IMG/VR virus record: IMGVR_UViG_3300025000_000201
Span: 1 to 42,459 of that record
Length of the DNA stretch: 42,459 nucleotides
Source: a virus
Strand: one strand, 5' to 3'
Shown: in pieces, positions 21,536-29,209 of the stretch
Layout of the letters: each line of letters opens with the position of its first letter
Numbering within the stretch: position 1 is the first letter of the stretch
Notes under the pieces: model-generated
The model's input: the letters and a program-made list of their open reading frames with translations, nothing else
What the model was told of the DNA's origin: nothing
Database searches by the model: none
Translations under genes and position numbers: made by a program

Positions 21536-23143
21536 CTATTGCCCCTTTGACGCTTCATTATCCAACCCAGAAACCTTATACATCTCCATCACTGCCATTC
21601 TCTCGTTATCATCAGCAATCTTGTTGATGAAAGCCAAGTTGACCGCAGTGAGCATAGGAAGTTTCATCTTAGATACCATATCCAATATAGCAATGAGACC
21701 CCTTGGGGACATAGTGAGAGCCAGTTCCCCGGACTTGTAAGCGTTCCTAATAAGCCCAGCGAACTTCACCAGCTTACGGATCACTGGTTTCCTGACTCCA
21801 GTGAACTTATGCTTCAGCATCTCTACTTCATCATCTTCCTTCAGGTAGTCGAGATGAGCGTTGATACTGATCCGATCCAGCATACTCGTATCCTGAATCT
21901 GAGTAGCTGCAAACTTCTCCATGGAATCCCCAGTTCCCTTGACGTTATCAGTGAGGAACATCTGGAACTCTGGAGCTGGCCTAATGATCTTATCCGCAGA
22001 AGTCCCAGGCATATCATCTATAGTCAGGTAACCGTTCTTCTCATACAGATGCTGCATAGCCATAGCGATATGAGGGGGAATCTTGAATACTTCATCAATC
22101 GTAATCATGAAACCACCCATGAGCCCTTGGGGGAGGAGACCGTACTTGAACTCCATACCTCCCTCAGATGCCCAAGGGAATCCCAGGAAACTGGAGCTTT
22201 CCAAGTCGCCTCTACCACCGAGTCTCATATATGGCTGCCTAAGATGAGCTGCAAACTGCTCTACAGCAGTGGTCTTCCCTGTCCCCGGAGGGCCAGTAAT
22301 CAGCATCTTTTCCCCCAACAAAAGGGCAACCACCATACCTTCGAGTACCTCTGTATCCCAGAGGTAGTCAGGATTAATAGCTGGAATATGCTGCCTCACT
22401 GCTTCCGGGAAGTGAGTTTCAGCATATACTGGGATGTCATAGTCAGATCCAGAGAGAGGGAGCTTTCCGCCAGTGATTGTGGAGAGCTTAATTACAGTTT
22501 TAGGGGCTGGAGCATGTGTCTTAGAAGCCCGTTTCTTGGGCGTCTTAGTTTCTGTCTCTGGAGACACTTCGGAGACCACTGGAATCTCTGGTTCCAGAGC
22601 AGCAGTCTCCTCTTTCTCTTTGGCTTCTCCAGGCACTTCAATAATGAATTTGCACTTAGCAGCTATCTGAGAAGCAATAAGATTCACATGCTCCTTAGCG
22701 ATATCTTCGTCTACTTCTGCATCACTCATGTAGTCGGATACCACATCACTAAGGATATCCCGAGAAGGAGCGTGGAATTTCCCACTAGCATCTACACACT
22801 TCTTAAGTTCCTCCATGACAGTCCACTGAGCGGAATTCAGAGTGACTGTCTCAGATACTACTGGAACCGTTGGGGTACCAGTAGCCTCTACAGCTTTGCA
22901 CTTATCAAAAGGGATAAGCACCTTTTTCCCAGTTCCGTCTGTCCTACACAGATACGAGCCAGAGCTCTTTCCAACTACCTCAAAGCTGGCTCCAGTCTTG
23001 AAGCCGAAGTAATCAGTGGTCAATACTACTCTCATAAGTTTTCCTCCGTTACTTTGTGGTTCCTCTGATTCTTTGGTGAACCCGTTGTTACCAAAGAAAA
23101 GCTCGTTTAACTCGTTAGCCCATGAATTAACAGTATCACTCAT
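21536..23143 (-). CDS. MoxR/CobS-like AAA+ ATPase
   Basis: The 535 residues end in an AAA+ module with Walker A GPPGTGKT (284-291), Walker B MITIDEV (346-352) and sensor-like FLTDNVKGTGD. The N-terminal 220 residues carry small folded parts and a disordered Ala/Pro/Lys linker. The palindrome at 22553-22566 encodes VSPET in that linker. It overlaps the HExxH/vWA gene by ATGA. Such pairs act as chaperone-like remodelling or metal-insertion machines (CobS/CobT, MoxR/vWA). A direct role in B12 synthesis is not shown; the B12-dependent NrdJ makes it worth noting. Confidence 0.87.
   Translation of the reverse strand: MSDTVNSWANELNELFFGNNGFTKESEEPQSNGGKLMRVVLTTDYFGFKTGASFEVVGKSSGSYLCRTDGTGKKVLIPFDKCKAVEATGTPTVPVVSETVTLNSAQWTVMEELKKCVDASGKFHAPSRDILSDVVSDYMSDAEVDEDIAKEHVNLIASQIAAKCKFIIEVPGEAKEKEETAALEPEIPVVSEVSPETETKTPKKRASKTHAPAPKTVIKLSTITGGKLPLSGSDYDIPVYAETHFPEAVRQHIPAINPDYLWDTEVLEGMVVALLLGEKMLITGPPGTGKTTAVEQFAAHLRQPYMRLGGRGDLESSSFLGFPWASEGGMEFKYGLLPQGLMGGFMITIDEVFKIPPHIAMAMQHLYEKNGYLTIDDMPGTSADKIIRPAPEFQMFLTDNVKGTGDSMEKFAATQIQDTSMLDRISINAHLDYLKEDDEVEMLKHKFTGVRKPVIRKLVKFAGLIRNAYKSGELALTMSPRGLIAILDMVSKMKLPMLTAVNLAFINKIADDNERMAVMEMYKVSGLDNEASKGQ
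22553..22566. repeat. Dispersed palindrome site 11
   Basis: TGTCTCTGGAGACA, in the CobS-like linker (encodes VSPET). Confidence 0.9.
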
Positions 23144-25092
23144 ACCAAAAACTCCTTTAGTACATTGAACAGCACCATATCCAAGTCTTCTGGATCATTC
23201 ACTGCACAGTGGTGTTTGTAGTACCTCTTCACAACGTCTGTGGTCACTCCGATTCCGACTAGATCGATGGGAGTCTTTGTTTCAATATCGCTACAGACTT
23301 TCTTCAGGTACCGATCAGCATTACCACCATTCGCTCCACACGGAGAACCATCAGAAAGGACAATAAGCAGCTTACGGTCTTCTTTTCGAGTCAGTAGCCG
23401 CTCCGCTGCATAGAGTATTGAATCCCCATCACAGTTGTAGTGCATATTGACCTGCTGAGATGACATAATATCTGTCATCATCTCTTTGGATACCCGTTTC
23501 CCATAGGGCTTAAAGACGTAGGTCGTCAGCTTATTGTGGGCAGTGAACCCAAGTATCTCATGCTCGATTTGAAGAGCAGTGAGAGTCTCATTTAACGCTA
23601 CTACACAAGCAGACCCAATAGCGTACTTGGAACCACTCATGGAACCAGAGCAGTCCAGCAAGAGTTCAACTGCTGAGTTCTTGTTGAGTCTGGAGCCGTC
23701 TTTCTTCTTGAATATCCGTGGAGTTGCCCCTGGAATCTTGTTACCAGAGTACACTCTATGAACATTCTTTGAATGGATTTTCCCTTGTGTCTGTCCATAG
23801 CTATACGTTGAAACTGACATGGTTTGGAGATACTTAGCCACTTGTTTTGATACTGTGGAGTTACCGATAGCAGTAACAATAGCTTCCTTCTGGCCCGCAT
23901 CTACTCTCTTCTCAGAGATGTCGATTACATCATGAGTCGGATAGGGTTCATACGGTCTGTTTCCACCATACTTTTCAACCTTAGTCTCTTCCATAGGAGC
24001 TGTCATTTTAACGGCTATGGCTTTCTTGATTGTCTCTAGTTGAGCTGAGGTAATCTGCTTGTCTTTCATCTCCCACTTAGCATCAATCAGCTTCTCGTTT
24101 CCCTCGGCGTTAGTGGGCTGTCCCCCATGCTCACCTTGGTTATGGTCAAAAGCAGAGTCAGGAGTGCCACTGTGATCCTTGACACCAGAGCCATCTTTGT
24201 TCTGGTTCCCTTGGCCATCTTGGCCCTCCCCTTGGCCCTCTTTAGGCTCTCCTTCACCTTCTCCCTCCTGAGGCTCTCCCTGGCTCTCTTGATTGCCTTG
24301 GCTCTGTCCCTGGCCCTCCTGAGACTTTCCCTGGTCCTCCTGAGACTTTCCTTTGCCGCTCCCTTGTCCGCTTGGCGGTGGTGGAGTATACCCGACGAGT
24401 TTGAGCAAGTCAAGTACGATACCAGCCTGTATCTCTGACTCTTGACCTGGGCTCTGGAGAACTGAGTCCATCCTTGTCTCCAGAGACAGTTTGTCGAACG
24501 CTTCGTAGAAGTCCTTATGGATACCACGGTACTGGGTCATATCCAGAGCTTCCATAGGATGTCCCATCCATTTCTGTCTGCACTCAGCAGTGTAAGCGAA
24601 CAGTGACAAGAACAGCTCATCAATGGGATCAGTGGATGCAGTGAGCAAGGGATCAACATAGGCACCCTTGCTCTTCTTCGTAAGGTCTAACTCAGCTCTT
24701 CCAGTGTGCATCAAGAACCGTCCGATAGAAAAGAGCTGGTCTATCCTGTCGAATTTACCGAACATTGCTTTCTCGCAATGAACGTCCATTAAAAGGTTGT
24801 TAATAAGACACACTAATTGGTCTTCGAAATTCAGATGCTTGGTCAGCTCAAAGTAAGACCAGTGCATTTTCTCCATAACATGAGAAAGCTCATGAAAACT
24901 GAGAAACCAAAAGAACTCTTCATCGTAGCCAGAGGGAGGCGGTAAGGTGATTTCACAGTGCCCCCGTTTCGTCATAGTCGCTTTTGGTTGATTACAGTAT
25001 GGCTCCCATCTTACGGAGATGTTCCCGGAAGTCGCCAGCGATACCAAGAACTTCTTCTGGGCTTCACTGGTTAGTCCAATAGGGATTGCCAT
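23140..25092 (-). CDS. CobT-like protein: HExxH domain plus von Willebrand A domain
   Basis: The 650 residues open with a helical domain containing FHELSH (His67, Glu68, His71), a zinc-peptidase-like motif. A low-complexity Gln/Gly/Glu stretch (about 240-330, with QEDQGKSQEGQG) follows, then a vWA domain with the MIDAS motif DCSGSMS (Asp480, Ser482, Ser484) and VLSDGSPCG. The partner is the MoxR-like ATPase encoded next. HELSH may be catalytic or structural. The palindrome at 24475-24488 encodes LSLET. CGGAGG precedes the ATG. Confidence 0.87.
   Translation of the reverse strand: MAIPIGLTSEAQKKFLVSLATSGNISVRWEPYCNQPKATMTKRGHCEITLPPPSGYDEEFFWFLSFHELSHVMEKMHWSYFELTKHLNFEDQLVCLINNLLMDVHCEKAMFGKFDRIDQLFSIGRFLMHTGRAELDLTKKSKGAYVDPLLTASTDPIDELFLSLFAYTAECRQKWMGHPMEALDMTQYRGIHKDFYEAFDKLSLETRMDSVLQSPGQESEIQAGIVLDLLKLVGYTPPPPSGQGSGKGKSQEDQGKSQEGQGQSQGNQESQGEPQEGEGEGEPKEGQGEGQDGQGNQNKDGSGVKDHSGTPDSAFDHNQGEHGGQPTNAEGNEKLIDAKWEMKDKQITSAQLETIKKAIAVKMTAPMEETKVEKYGGNRPYEPYPTHDVIDISEKRVDAGQKEAIVTAIGNSTVSKQVAKYLQTMSVSTYSYGQTQGKIHSKNVHRVYSGNKIPGATPRIFKKKDGSRLNKNSAVELLLDCSGSMSGSKYAIGSACVVALNETLTALQIEHEILGFTAHNKLTTYVFKPYGKRVSKEMMTDIMSSQQVNMHYNCDGDSILYAAERLLTRKEDRKLLIVLSDGSPCGANGGNADRYLKKVCSDIETKTPIDLVGIGVTTDVVKRYYKHHCAVNDPEDLDMVLFNVLKEFLV
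24475..24488. repeat. Dispersed palindrome site 12
   Basis: TGTCTCCAGAGACA, in the CobT-like gene (encodes LSLET). Confidence 0.9.
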
Positions 25093-25108
25093 AGTTACCT
25101 CCGCTTAT

Positions 25109-25306
25109 CTAATTTTTCAATACCTTGTCAGCAATGCGTTTTAGACATCTATTACATAACGTCATTCCTACTGATTGGTAATGAGTCCACCCATCAGTAT
25201 TGTCACAATAATCACACTTTCTTTTTTTCAAATCCTGGCATATAGAAGTTGCAGGATGATTAAGAAGCCATGCGATGTTTTTGAATACTCTTATAATAGT
25301 TTTCAT
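25109..25306 (-). CDS. Small zinc-finger-like protein
   Basis: The 65-residue protein has CDYCDNTDGW and LCNRCLKR, two CxxC knuckles 18 residues apart, and a basic amphipathic N-terminus. CGGAGGAAAAC precedes the ATG. A nucleic acid or protein contact is likely; the function is unknown. Confidence 0.7.
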   Translation of the reverse strand: MKTIIRVFKNIAWLLNHPATSICQDLKKRKCDYCDNTDGWTHYQSVGMTLCNRCLKRIADKVLKN

Positions 25307-25318
25307 GTTTTCCTCCGC

Positions 25319-25558
25319 TTATGTAGGGGTTAACGTGTAGAATCCATCGAATACGCTCTTGACACCAGGGAACAATGATAAGTCCTCAGCGACTAGATCG
25401 CGGATTTGTTCACAGAACAAAGGTGGAACAAACCCAAATCTGTCTCTGGAGACAAATATCCAGTACCCAAGGCGCTTGGACACTACACAACGCTCTGTCA
25501 CCTCAGTCAGTATAGTGGCTGACAAGCCACAGTATCTTGTCACAAGATGTTCATACAT
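25319..25558 (-). CDS. Hypothetical protein
   Basis: The 79-residue protein has CGGAGG before the ATG. The palindrome at 25441-25454 encodes VSRDR in its middle. No motif is recognised. It is the first gene after a 504-bp non-coding stretch, so its transcript probably begins there. Confidence 0.65.
   Translation of the reverse strand: MYEHLVTRYCGLSATILTEVTERCVVSKRLGYWIFVSRDRFGFVPPLFCEQIRDLVAEDLSLFPGVKSVFDGFYTLTPT
25441..25454. repeat. Dispersed palindrome site 13
   Basis: TGTCTCTGGAGACA, in the gene at 25319 (encodes VSRDR). Confidence 0.9.
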
Positions 25559-26062
25559 AGTACCTCCGAATACTTAGGAATCTTGGGTCACTTTGACCAC
25601 TACAGTAGGGCTAGATTAGAAACCCAGTAAACTGAGCTTGTACCTAGCCCCACTAAAGTTTTCAAAGTAAACTAAATGCCTCTATTACAAGGCACTGGTA
25701 TCTCTAGTACCTAAAAGACCGGGAAAGATACTTTGTCTTGAGCTTCATGGGTACTGAGGGTAACTATAAAAGCTTACACAGGTTTCTCCGTCCGCTACTT
25801 GCGTTTCTCTTGTTGCAGCTTTGTCTCTAGAGACACCTTAGTTCACTCTGGAACCTGCATAGTGCCAGTTCACTACGCCGTAACCATATCACTCAAGCTA
25901 TGGAAACGAACCCTTTACTTTCTTGCCTAGTGCCTATGGTTCTCAAAGCCCACTCCAGCAAAGGGGTACTCTGTAAAACCCAAAAGTACTACTAAGTTTT
26001 AAATAGATTCCAAAGTACCCCAACTACGGTGGCTTGTGTATTGGCATGGTATTCTCCGAGTT
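25559..26062. other. 504-bp non-coding control-like region
   Basis: No convincing gene is seen on either strand. It contains a palindromic site (25822-25835), a TCTCTAGTACCTA box (25701-25713) like the ends of the 89-bp elements, an inverted repeat GGTCA-CTT-TGACC (25586-25598), and a nested stem (25608-25650) with arms GGGCTAG/CTAGCCC around a 5-bp hairpin. TAGTGCC occurs twice. A promoter or leader region for the leftward genes at 25558 is the likely role. Confidence 0.6.
25822..25835. repeat. Dispersed palindrome site 14
   Basis: TGTCTCTAGAGACA in the 504-bp non-coding region. Confidence 0.9.
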
Positions 26063-26512
26063 TTAGAATTCCATCTCGTTGAATTCCTTAAGTTTAGCGG
26101 GAAGATCAGTTACCGGAATAATTTCGAGAACCACTTCATCTATCAATCGTTTTGCATAACGTTCTACCTCAGCAGTACGTTCTTCATACCCTTCATTTAA
26201 AGCAGTAATCTTTTTGCTCACTTTGATAGTATCTTCGGTCTCAATCCAAAGCCGAATACTGTAATGCCCTGCTTTGTCGGTTTTGTTTGAGTAATAAGTT
26301 TCAATCTCGTAAGAGCTACGACGACCTCTATCAGCCAGTTCAAACTTACCGCTTTTTAATACCTTTTTAGCTTCTTCAAAGCTGAGCTCCTTTACGGAAT
26401 CCTTTAGCTCTTGCACCTTAGCGTTTCTAATGGTGCTCAGCCTGCCATTGATACACATAGTAATCTGGTCTACTCGTTCTTTTACATAACCAATCTGCTG
26501 CTTGTTAAGCAT
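26063..26512 (-). CDS. Hypothetical protein
   Basis: The 149-residue, highly charged protein has helical ends and a central beta-like segment (SSYEIETYYSNKTDKAGHYSIRLWIETED). CGGAGGAAAAACC precedes the ATG. It overlaps the next upstream gene by 8 bases. No family is recognised. Confidence 0.65.
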   Translation of the reverse strand: MLNKQQIGYVKERVDQITMCINGRLSTIRNAKVQELKDSVKELSFEEAKKVLKSGKFELADRGRRSSYEIETYYSNKTDKAGHYSIRLWIETEDTIKVSKKITALNEGYEERTAEVERYAKRLIDEVVLEIIPVTDLPAKLKEFNEMEF

Positions 26513-26909
26513 GGTTTTTCCTCCGTCTCTTAGTTACTGGTTTCGGTTTCCACTCAGGAATCAATGGTTTCTTCTTGGATTTCAGTGGTTTCTTCAGCTT
26601 TTCATGTAATCCCTTACCGCCAGCCCTCGGAGTCCTTGGCACCCTTGTCTTCGGTCCAGTGCTCCCTGGAACTCTGAGTCCGACTTGAACGCCCTCAGTG
26701 CCTTGGTTTTCGGTTCCGTGGTTCGCTTTCTCATGCTCGCTGCATTCATGTCCTCCTGTGATCCCTTTGCCATAGTCGCCTCCAGCTACTTGGATTTTAG
26801 CTGTTCTCTGCTTTCTCGCTGAACAGCCAGTCTTTGAATCCCACTCAACTAGATATTGAATGGAAGTTCTATGTATCTCACTGAGATTCCGTTTCTTTAA
26901 TCGCTTCAT
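26505..26909 (-). CDS. Very basic low-complexity protein
   Basis: The 134 residues start MKRLKKRNLSEIHR and end in a Lys/Arg/Pro-rich tail (KKPLKSKKKPLIPEWKPK, then KRRRKNH). It probably binds nucleic acid. AAGGAG lies rather far (12 bases) before the chosen ATG; an earlier start at 26936 is possible. The N-terminal 35 residues could be a helix-turn-helix. The function is unknown. Confidence 0.55.
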   Translation of the reverse strand: MKRLKKRNLSEIHRTSIQYLVEWDSKTGCSARKQRTAKIQVAGGDYGKGITGGHECSEHEKANHGTENQGTEGVQVGLRVPGSTGPKTRVPRTPRAGGKGLHEKLKKPLKSKKKPLIPEWKPKPVTKRRRKNHA

Positions 26910-26916
26910 AGATGCT

Positions 26917-27099
26917 TCAGCTCCTTTCCAGTTCACTCACAATACGCTGGAACAGGATTTCAGCTTGGCTTCTTGAGAGGATATTGTATCGCTCTTTGGT
27001 TAGCTGTCCATACTCCCAGCCAAGTACTTTGTAGGTGTTGAATTTTGTCTCTAGAGACAGTTCGACTCGGATACTATTGTGTTTATGAACTCGCTTCAT
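26917..27099 (-). CDS. Small hypothetical protein
   Basis: The 60-residue protein overlaps the upstream gene by 17 bases, with GAGGACAG upstream. The palindrome at 27046-27059 encodes LSLETK. The C-terminal half is helical (SRSQAEILFQRIVSELERS). The function is unknown. Confidence 0.65.
   Translation of the reverse strand: MKRVHKHNSIRVELSLETKFNTYKVLGWEYGQLTKERYNILSRSQAEILFQRIVSELERS
27046..27059. repeat. Dispersed palindrome site 15
   Basis: TGTCTCTAGAGACA, in the gene at 26917 (encodes LSLET). Confidence 0.9.
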
Positions 27100-27307
27100 C
27101 TGGTCTGTCCTCTAGTAAAATATCATCAATTAAATTCCAGAGTTTTTCAGTGTCACCATAAGTTATTCCATAATTGTGTGTGAAATCGTCTAATCCTTTA
27201 TTAAAGACGTCTTTACTCACACATCCTGTAGCAACAAAAAGAGTTTTCAATTCTTTGTCAGTTAGTAGCCACAAAGCCTCCCCTGATTCACTACTTACCT
27301 TTTCCAT
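27083..27307 (-). CDS. Small acidic protein
   Basis: The 74 residues start MEKVSSESGEALWLLTDKEL. The start at 27307 is chosen for GGAGGCAGCT. Its first 17 bases overlap the next upstream small gene. The function is unknown. Confidence 0.65.
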   Translation of the reverse strand: MEKVSSESGEALWLLTDKELKTLFVATGCVSKDVFNKGLDDFTHNYGITYGDTEKLWNLIDDILLEDRPDEASS

Positions 27308-27446
27308 AGCTGCCTCCGTAAACCAGAGAACCAAGACCAGCGAATGGCATATGGAAACCAGGGCGCTTGAATACCTTTTTGCGCTGGTATCTCTTGATCC
27401 CCCGAATTGTCTCCAGAGACACTTTACCTATCACCTTAGCTTTCAT
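27291..27446 (-). CDS. Small basic peptide
   Basis: The 51-residue frame reads MKAKVIGKVSLETIRGIKRY and ends GGSYGKGK. AGGAGGATAGCT lies before its ATG at 27446. The palindrome at 27408-27421 encodes VSLET. The end overlaps the next gene by 17 bases. It is basic, so nucleic acid or ribosome contact is possible; the function is unknown. Confidence 0.65.
   Translation of the reverse strand: MKAKVIGKVSLETIRGIKRYQRKKVFKRPGFHMPFAGLGSLVYGGSYGKGK
27408..27421. repeat. Dispersed palindrome site 16
   Basis: TGTCTCCAGAGACA, in the small basic peptide gene (encodes VSLET). Confidence 0.9.
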
Positions 27447-27479
27447 AGCTATCCTCCTGATATATAGGTTGTTCTTAGC

Positions 27480-27530
27480 TACACTAGAGAGTGCCTAAGC
27501 TCTGCACCAATCTTAGGCACTCTAAGTGTA
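27480..27530. repeat. Long stem-loop between small genes
   Basis: Arms AGAGTGCCTAAG (27488-27499) and CTTAGGCACTCT (27512-27523) pair perfectly over 12 bp with a 12-base loop. They are extended by TACACT/AGTGTA across a small internal loop. No U-run follows on either strand, so it is not a classical terminator; RNA processing or an mRNA-stabilising hairpin is possible. Confidence 0.75.
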
Positions 27531-27540
27531 TCTAAATATC

Positions 27541-27789
27541 TCATTTATTAGCATACTTATTAAGTATATCACCATGACATGCCAAGGGAGCACACCAGCA
27601 TCCAAGAATTTTTCCCCTGAGTTCATGTATATCATTCATTAATTTCTTATTAGAAAGCAAGTATTCCTCATACTTTCTGATTACCTCTTCACGGTTTCCA
27701 TCTTTTCCGATATTAAAAGGATTTCCCCATTTACTAGGTCTTCCAATGTACACATCATATTTCTCTTTTTTGCAATGAACTACTCTCAT
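27541..27789 (-). CDS. DUF4326 family protein
   Basis: The 82-residue protein matches the family core: VVHCKKEKYDVYIGRPSKWG, NPFNIGKDG, GKILGCWCAPLACHGDIL. This small family occurs in phages and bacteria; its activity is not established. Conserved Cys and His in CWCAPxxCHGD could bind metal. A GGAGG site precedes the ATG. Confidence 0.85.
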   Translation of the reverse strand: MRVVHCKKEKYDVYIGRPSKWGNPFNIGKDGNREEVIRKYEEYLLSNKKLMNDIHELRGKILGCWCAPLACHGDILNKYANK

Positions 27790-27802
27790 AATGCCTCCTG
27801 TA

Positions 27803-27922
27803 TTAATGTATCACCCAGAGCACTAGAACCACAAGTAACGGTACAGTAAGCATAAGACAGACTTCTACAAATGTTTCAAGAAGTTCCATAGATGTTATAT
27901 GGGGTATTTTATAGTGTTTCAT
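27803..27922 (-). CDS. Small single-pass membrane peptide
   Basis: The 39-residue frame starts MKHYKIPHITSMELLETF and continues as a hydrophobic helix (VCLMLTVPLLVVLVLWVI). CAGGAGAGAGCTA precedes the ATG. The function is unknown. Confidence 0.6.
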   Translation of the reverse strand: MKHYKIPHITSMELLETFVEVCLMLTVPLLVVLVLWVIH

Positions 27923-27994
27923 TAGCTCTCTCCTGTTTATGGTTTTTTAATTCATAGAGCCTAAGTAATCCAATGTATCCAAAGAACTCCGCAA

Positions 27995-28020
27995 TGTACC
28001 CTTAGTTACCCAAGGGTACA
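27995..28020. repeat. Inverted repeat TGTACCCTT / AAGGGTACA
   Basis: Perfect 9-bp arms with an 8-base loop (AGTTACCC), about 30 bp from the 89-bp element copy B on its downstream side with respect to leftward genes. No U-run follows. It may be an RNA hairpin in the leader of the genes at 27922 and beyond, or a protein site. Confidence 0.7.
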
Positions 28021-28048
28021 CTAGCAATCCTTTGTCTGAATTTGGGTT

Positions 28049-28137
28049 TCTGTCTCTAGTACCTAGAATCCTAGGTAAGTATTCTTGTCATTTATGGCAA
28101 TTTCCTATCTAAGCAATCGTCTCTAGAGACAGATTCC
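28049..28137 (-). promoter_or_regulatory. 89-bp repeated intergenic element, copy B
   Basis: The ends are identical to copy A at 10856-10944 over 29 and 19 bases; the central 41 bases are of equal length but differ. It contains the palindrome at 28118-28131 and a half site at 28051. It begins 8 bases past the stop of the gene at 28145 and precedes the small leftward genes. A promoter-operator role is inferred. Confidence 0.7.
28118..28131. repeat. Dispersed palindrome site 17
   Basis: CGTCTCTAGAGACA in the 89-bp element copy B, non-coding. Confidence 0.9.
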
Positions 28138-28144
28138 CAAGGCC

Positions 28145-28822
28145 CTAAAACGGAACCTCCTCCGTAACCGTAGGAACTACAGCCTCCACGTTAGTCTTAT
28201 GCTCACCGACTGCCATGTAAGTCGCCATGAGAGACGTTACCAGCGCCTCAAGCTCAACTACGTTGCTGATGTTGGCGTAGTTGTCTTCAATAATCTTGAG
28301 TCCACGCTTGACCGCTTGTTCTGGTGTCTCCTGGTTTTTCAGCATAGCGTCTAGTTCAGACTTGGGCCGAATCTTGCCGTTCGGGAATACCTCGTCCACT
28401 CCAGCAACAAAGATAGCACCGAATATCGTGGAAAGATACTTCCATTGATTCGCAGTGTACGGCAGGGAGCGAAACTTGATACCGTTTTTATCCCGAGTCT
28501 TCCAGGGTTTCCCGTCCTTATCCACTACTTCCGGGATTTCAGCGTCCAGCGCCTGCTGCAAGTAGGAGTTCACAGGCGTCTTCGCCATCTCTATCCAGTC
28601 CTTTTTGTCGAGAGTTCCATCGTTTTCGAGAGCAACCAATTCCTGCTCCCAGAGCATTCTTCCCGTTGCGTTCCATGCCTGTTCAGTCGCCTCAGTGCTA
28701 CGGGCCTGAGCCTTGGACTGCTTGACGCATACAGTAAGCCAGTCGATTCCGTTGAAGTTGCCCTTAGCTGCCTTGGCACTAGTAGAAGCCGGGACGATTC
28801 CAGTAGTTGCAGTAGTTTCCAT
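28145..28822 (-). CDS. Hypothetical phage protein (225 aa)
   Basis: The soluble, mainly helical protein begins with a Thr/Ala-rich segment. It has SLPYTANQWKYLSTIFGAIFVAG and a helical C-terminal part before VTEEVPF. Its codons look more GC-rich than those of neighbouring small genes. CGGAGGAAACGCA precedes the ATG. Its position at the head of the leftward set suggests early expression. No family is recognised. Confidence 0.75.
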   Translation of the reverse strand: METTATTGIVPASTSAKAAKGNFNGIDWLTVCVKQSKAQARSTEATEQAWNATGRMLWEQELVALENDGTLDKKDWIEMAKTPVNSYLQQALDAEIPEVVDKDGKPWKTRDKNGIKFRSLPYTANQWKYLSTIFGAIFVAGVDEVFPNGKIRPKSELDAMLKNQETPEQAVKRGLKIIEDNYANISNVVELEALVTSLMATYMAVGEHKTNVEAVVPTVTEEVPF

Positions 28823-28844
28823 TGCGTTTCCTCCGTTGGTTTGG

Positions 28845-28858
28845 TGTCTCTAGAGACA
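28845..28858. repeat. Dispersed palindrome site 18
   Basis: TGTCTCTAGAGACA in the 51-bp gap before the gene at 28145, followed at once by a further half site GTCTCTAG. Confidence 0.9.
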
Positions 28859-28873
28859 GTCTCTAGCTTGGTT

Positions 28874-29179
28874 TTACTTCGTAACCTCTGGTGTCCAGTT
28901 AGCCACGTTATTGTGTATACGCTTGAAATTCAGTTTACGCTTGAAACCGATTACTTGGCCTTCTTGGTTCTCCACATCATCCCAATACACGCTTACTTCC
29001 CGCTTAGCCGCTATGAACTTCCTTGTCTTCGCAGTACGTTCCACAGTGCCTAAGCGAATAGGGCGGGATGTGCAGGTATCCATGCGTTTCTTATGGGCAT
29101 TTGGCATAACGCCAGTGTCAAATGACCCGTGATTACCTACGCCCTTAGGGGCGTCATAGTATGCGTAGTGCTTCTTCAT
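28874..29179 (-). CDS. Hypothetical basic protein
   Basis: The 101 residues start MKKHYAYYDAPKGVGNHGSF. The start at 29179 is chosen for TGGAGGCACT. It is rich in Lys, Arg and His, with a beta-like core (EVSVYWDDVENQEGQVIGFK). A DNA- or RNA-binding role is possible but not shown. Confidence 0.7.
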   Translation of the reverse strand: MKKHYAYYDAPKGVGNHGSFDTGVMPNAHKKRMDTCTSRPIRLGTVERTAKTRKFIAAKREVSVYWDDVENQEGQVIGFKRKLNFKRIHNNVANWTPEVTK

Positions 29180-29209
29180 AGTGCCTCCATTGTTCCTTGG
29201 TTTCACTGA

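Noticed and set aside
21809-23068. Long open frame on the plus strand opposite the CobS-like ATPase
   Set aside because: It is antisense to a clear AAA+ ATPase, has no ribosome site and a composition unlike any protein family; it is a by-product of codon bias.
24180-24400. Repetitive plus-strand sequence as a possible tandem repeat or CRISPR-like array
   Set aside because: It encodes the Gln/Gly/Glu-rich linker of the CobT-like protein; units are irregular and there are no spacers.
25608-25650. Nested stem as a degenerate tRNA
   Set aside because: It is only 43 bases, with no D- or T-arm consensus and no CCA; kept as a structured element only.
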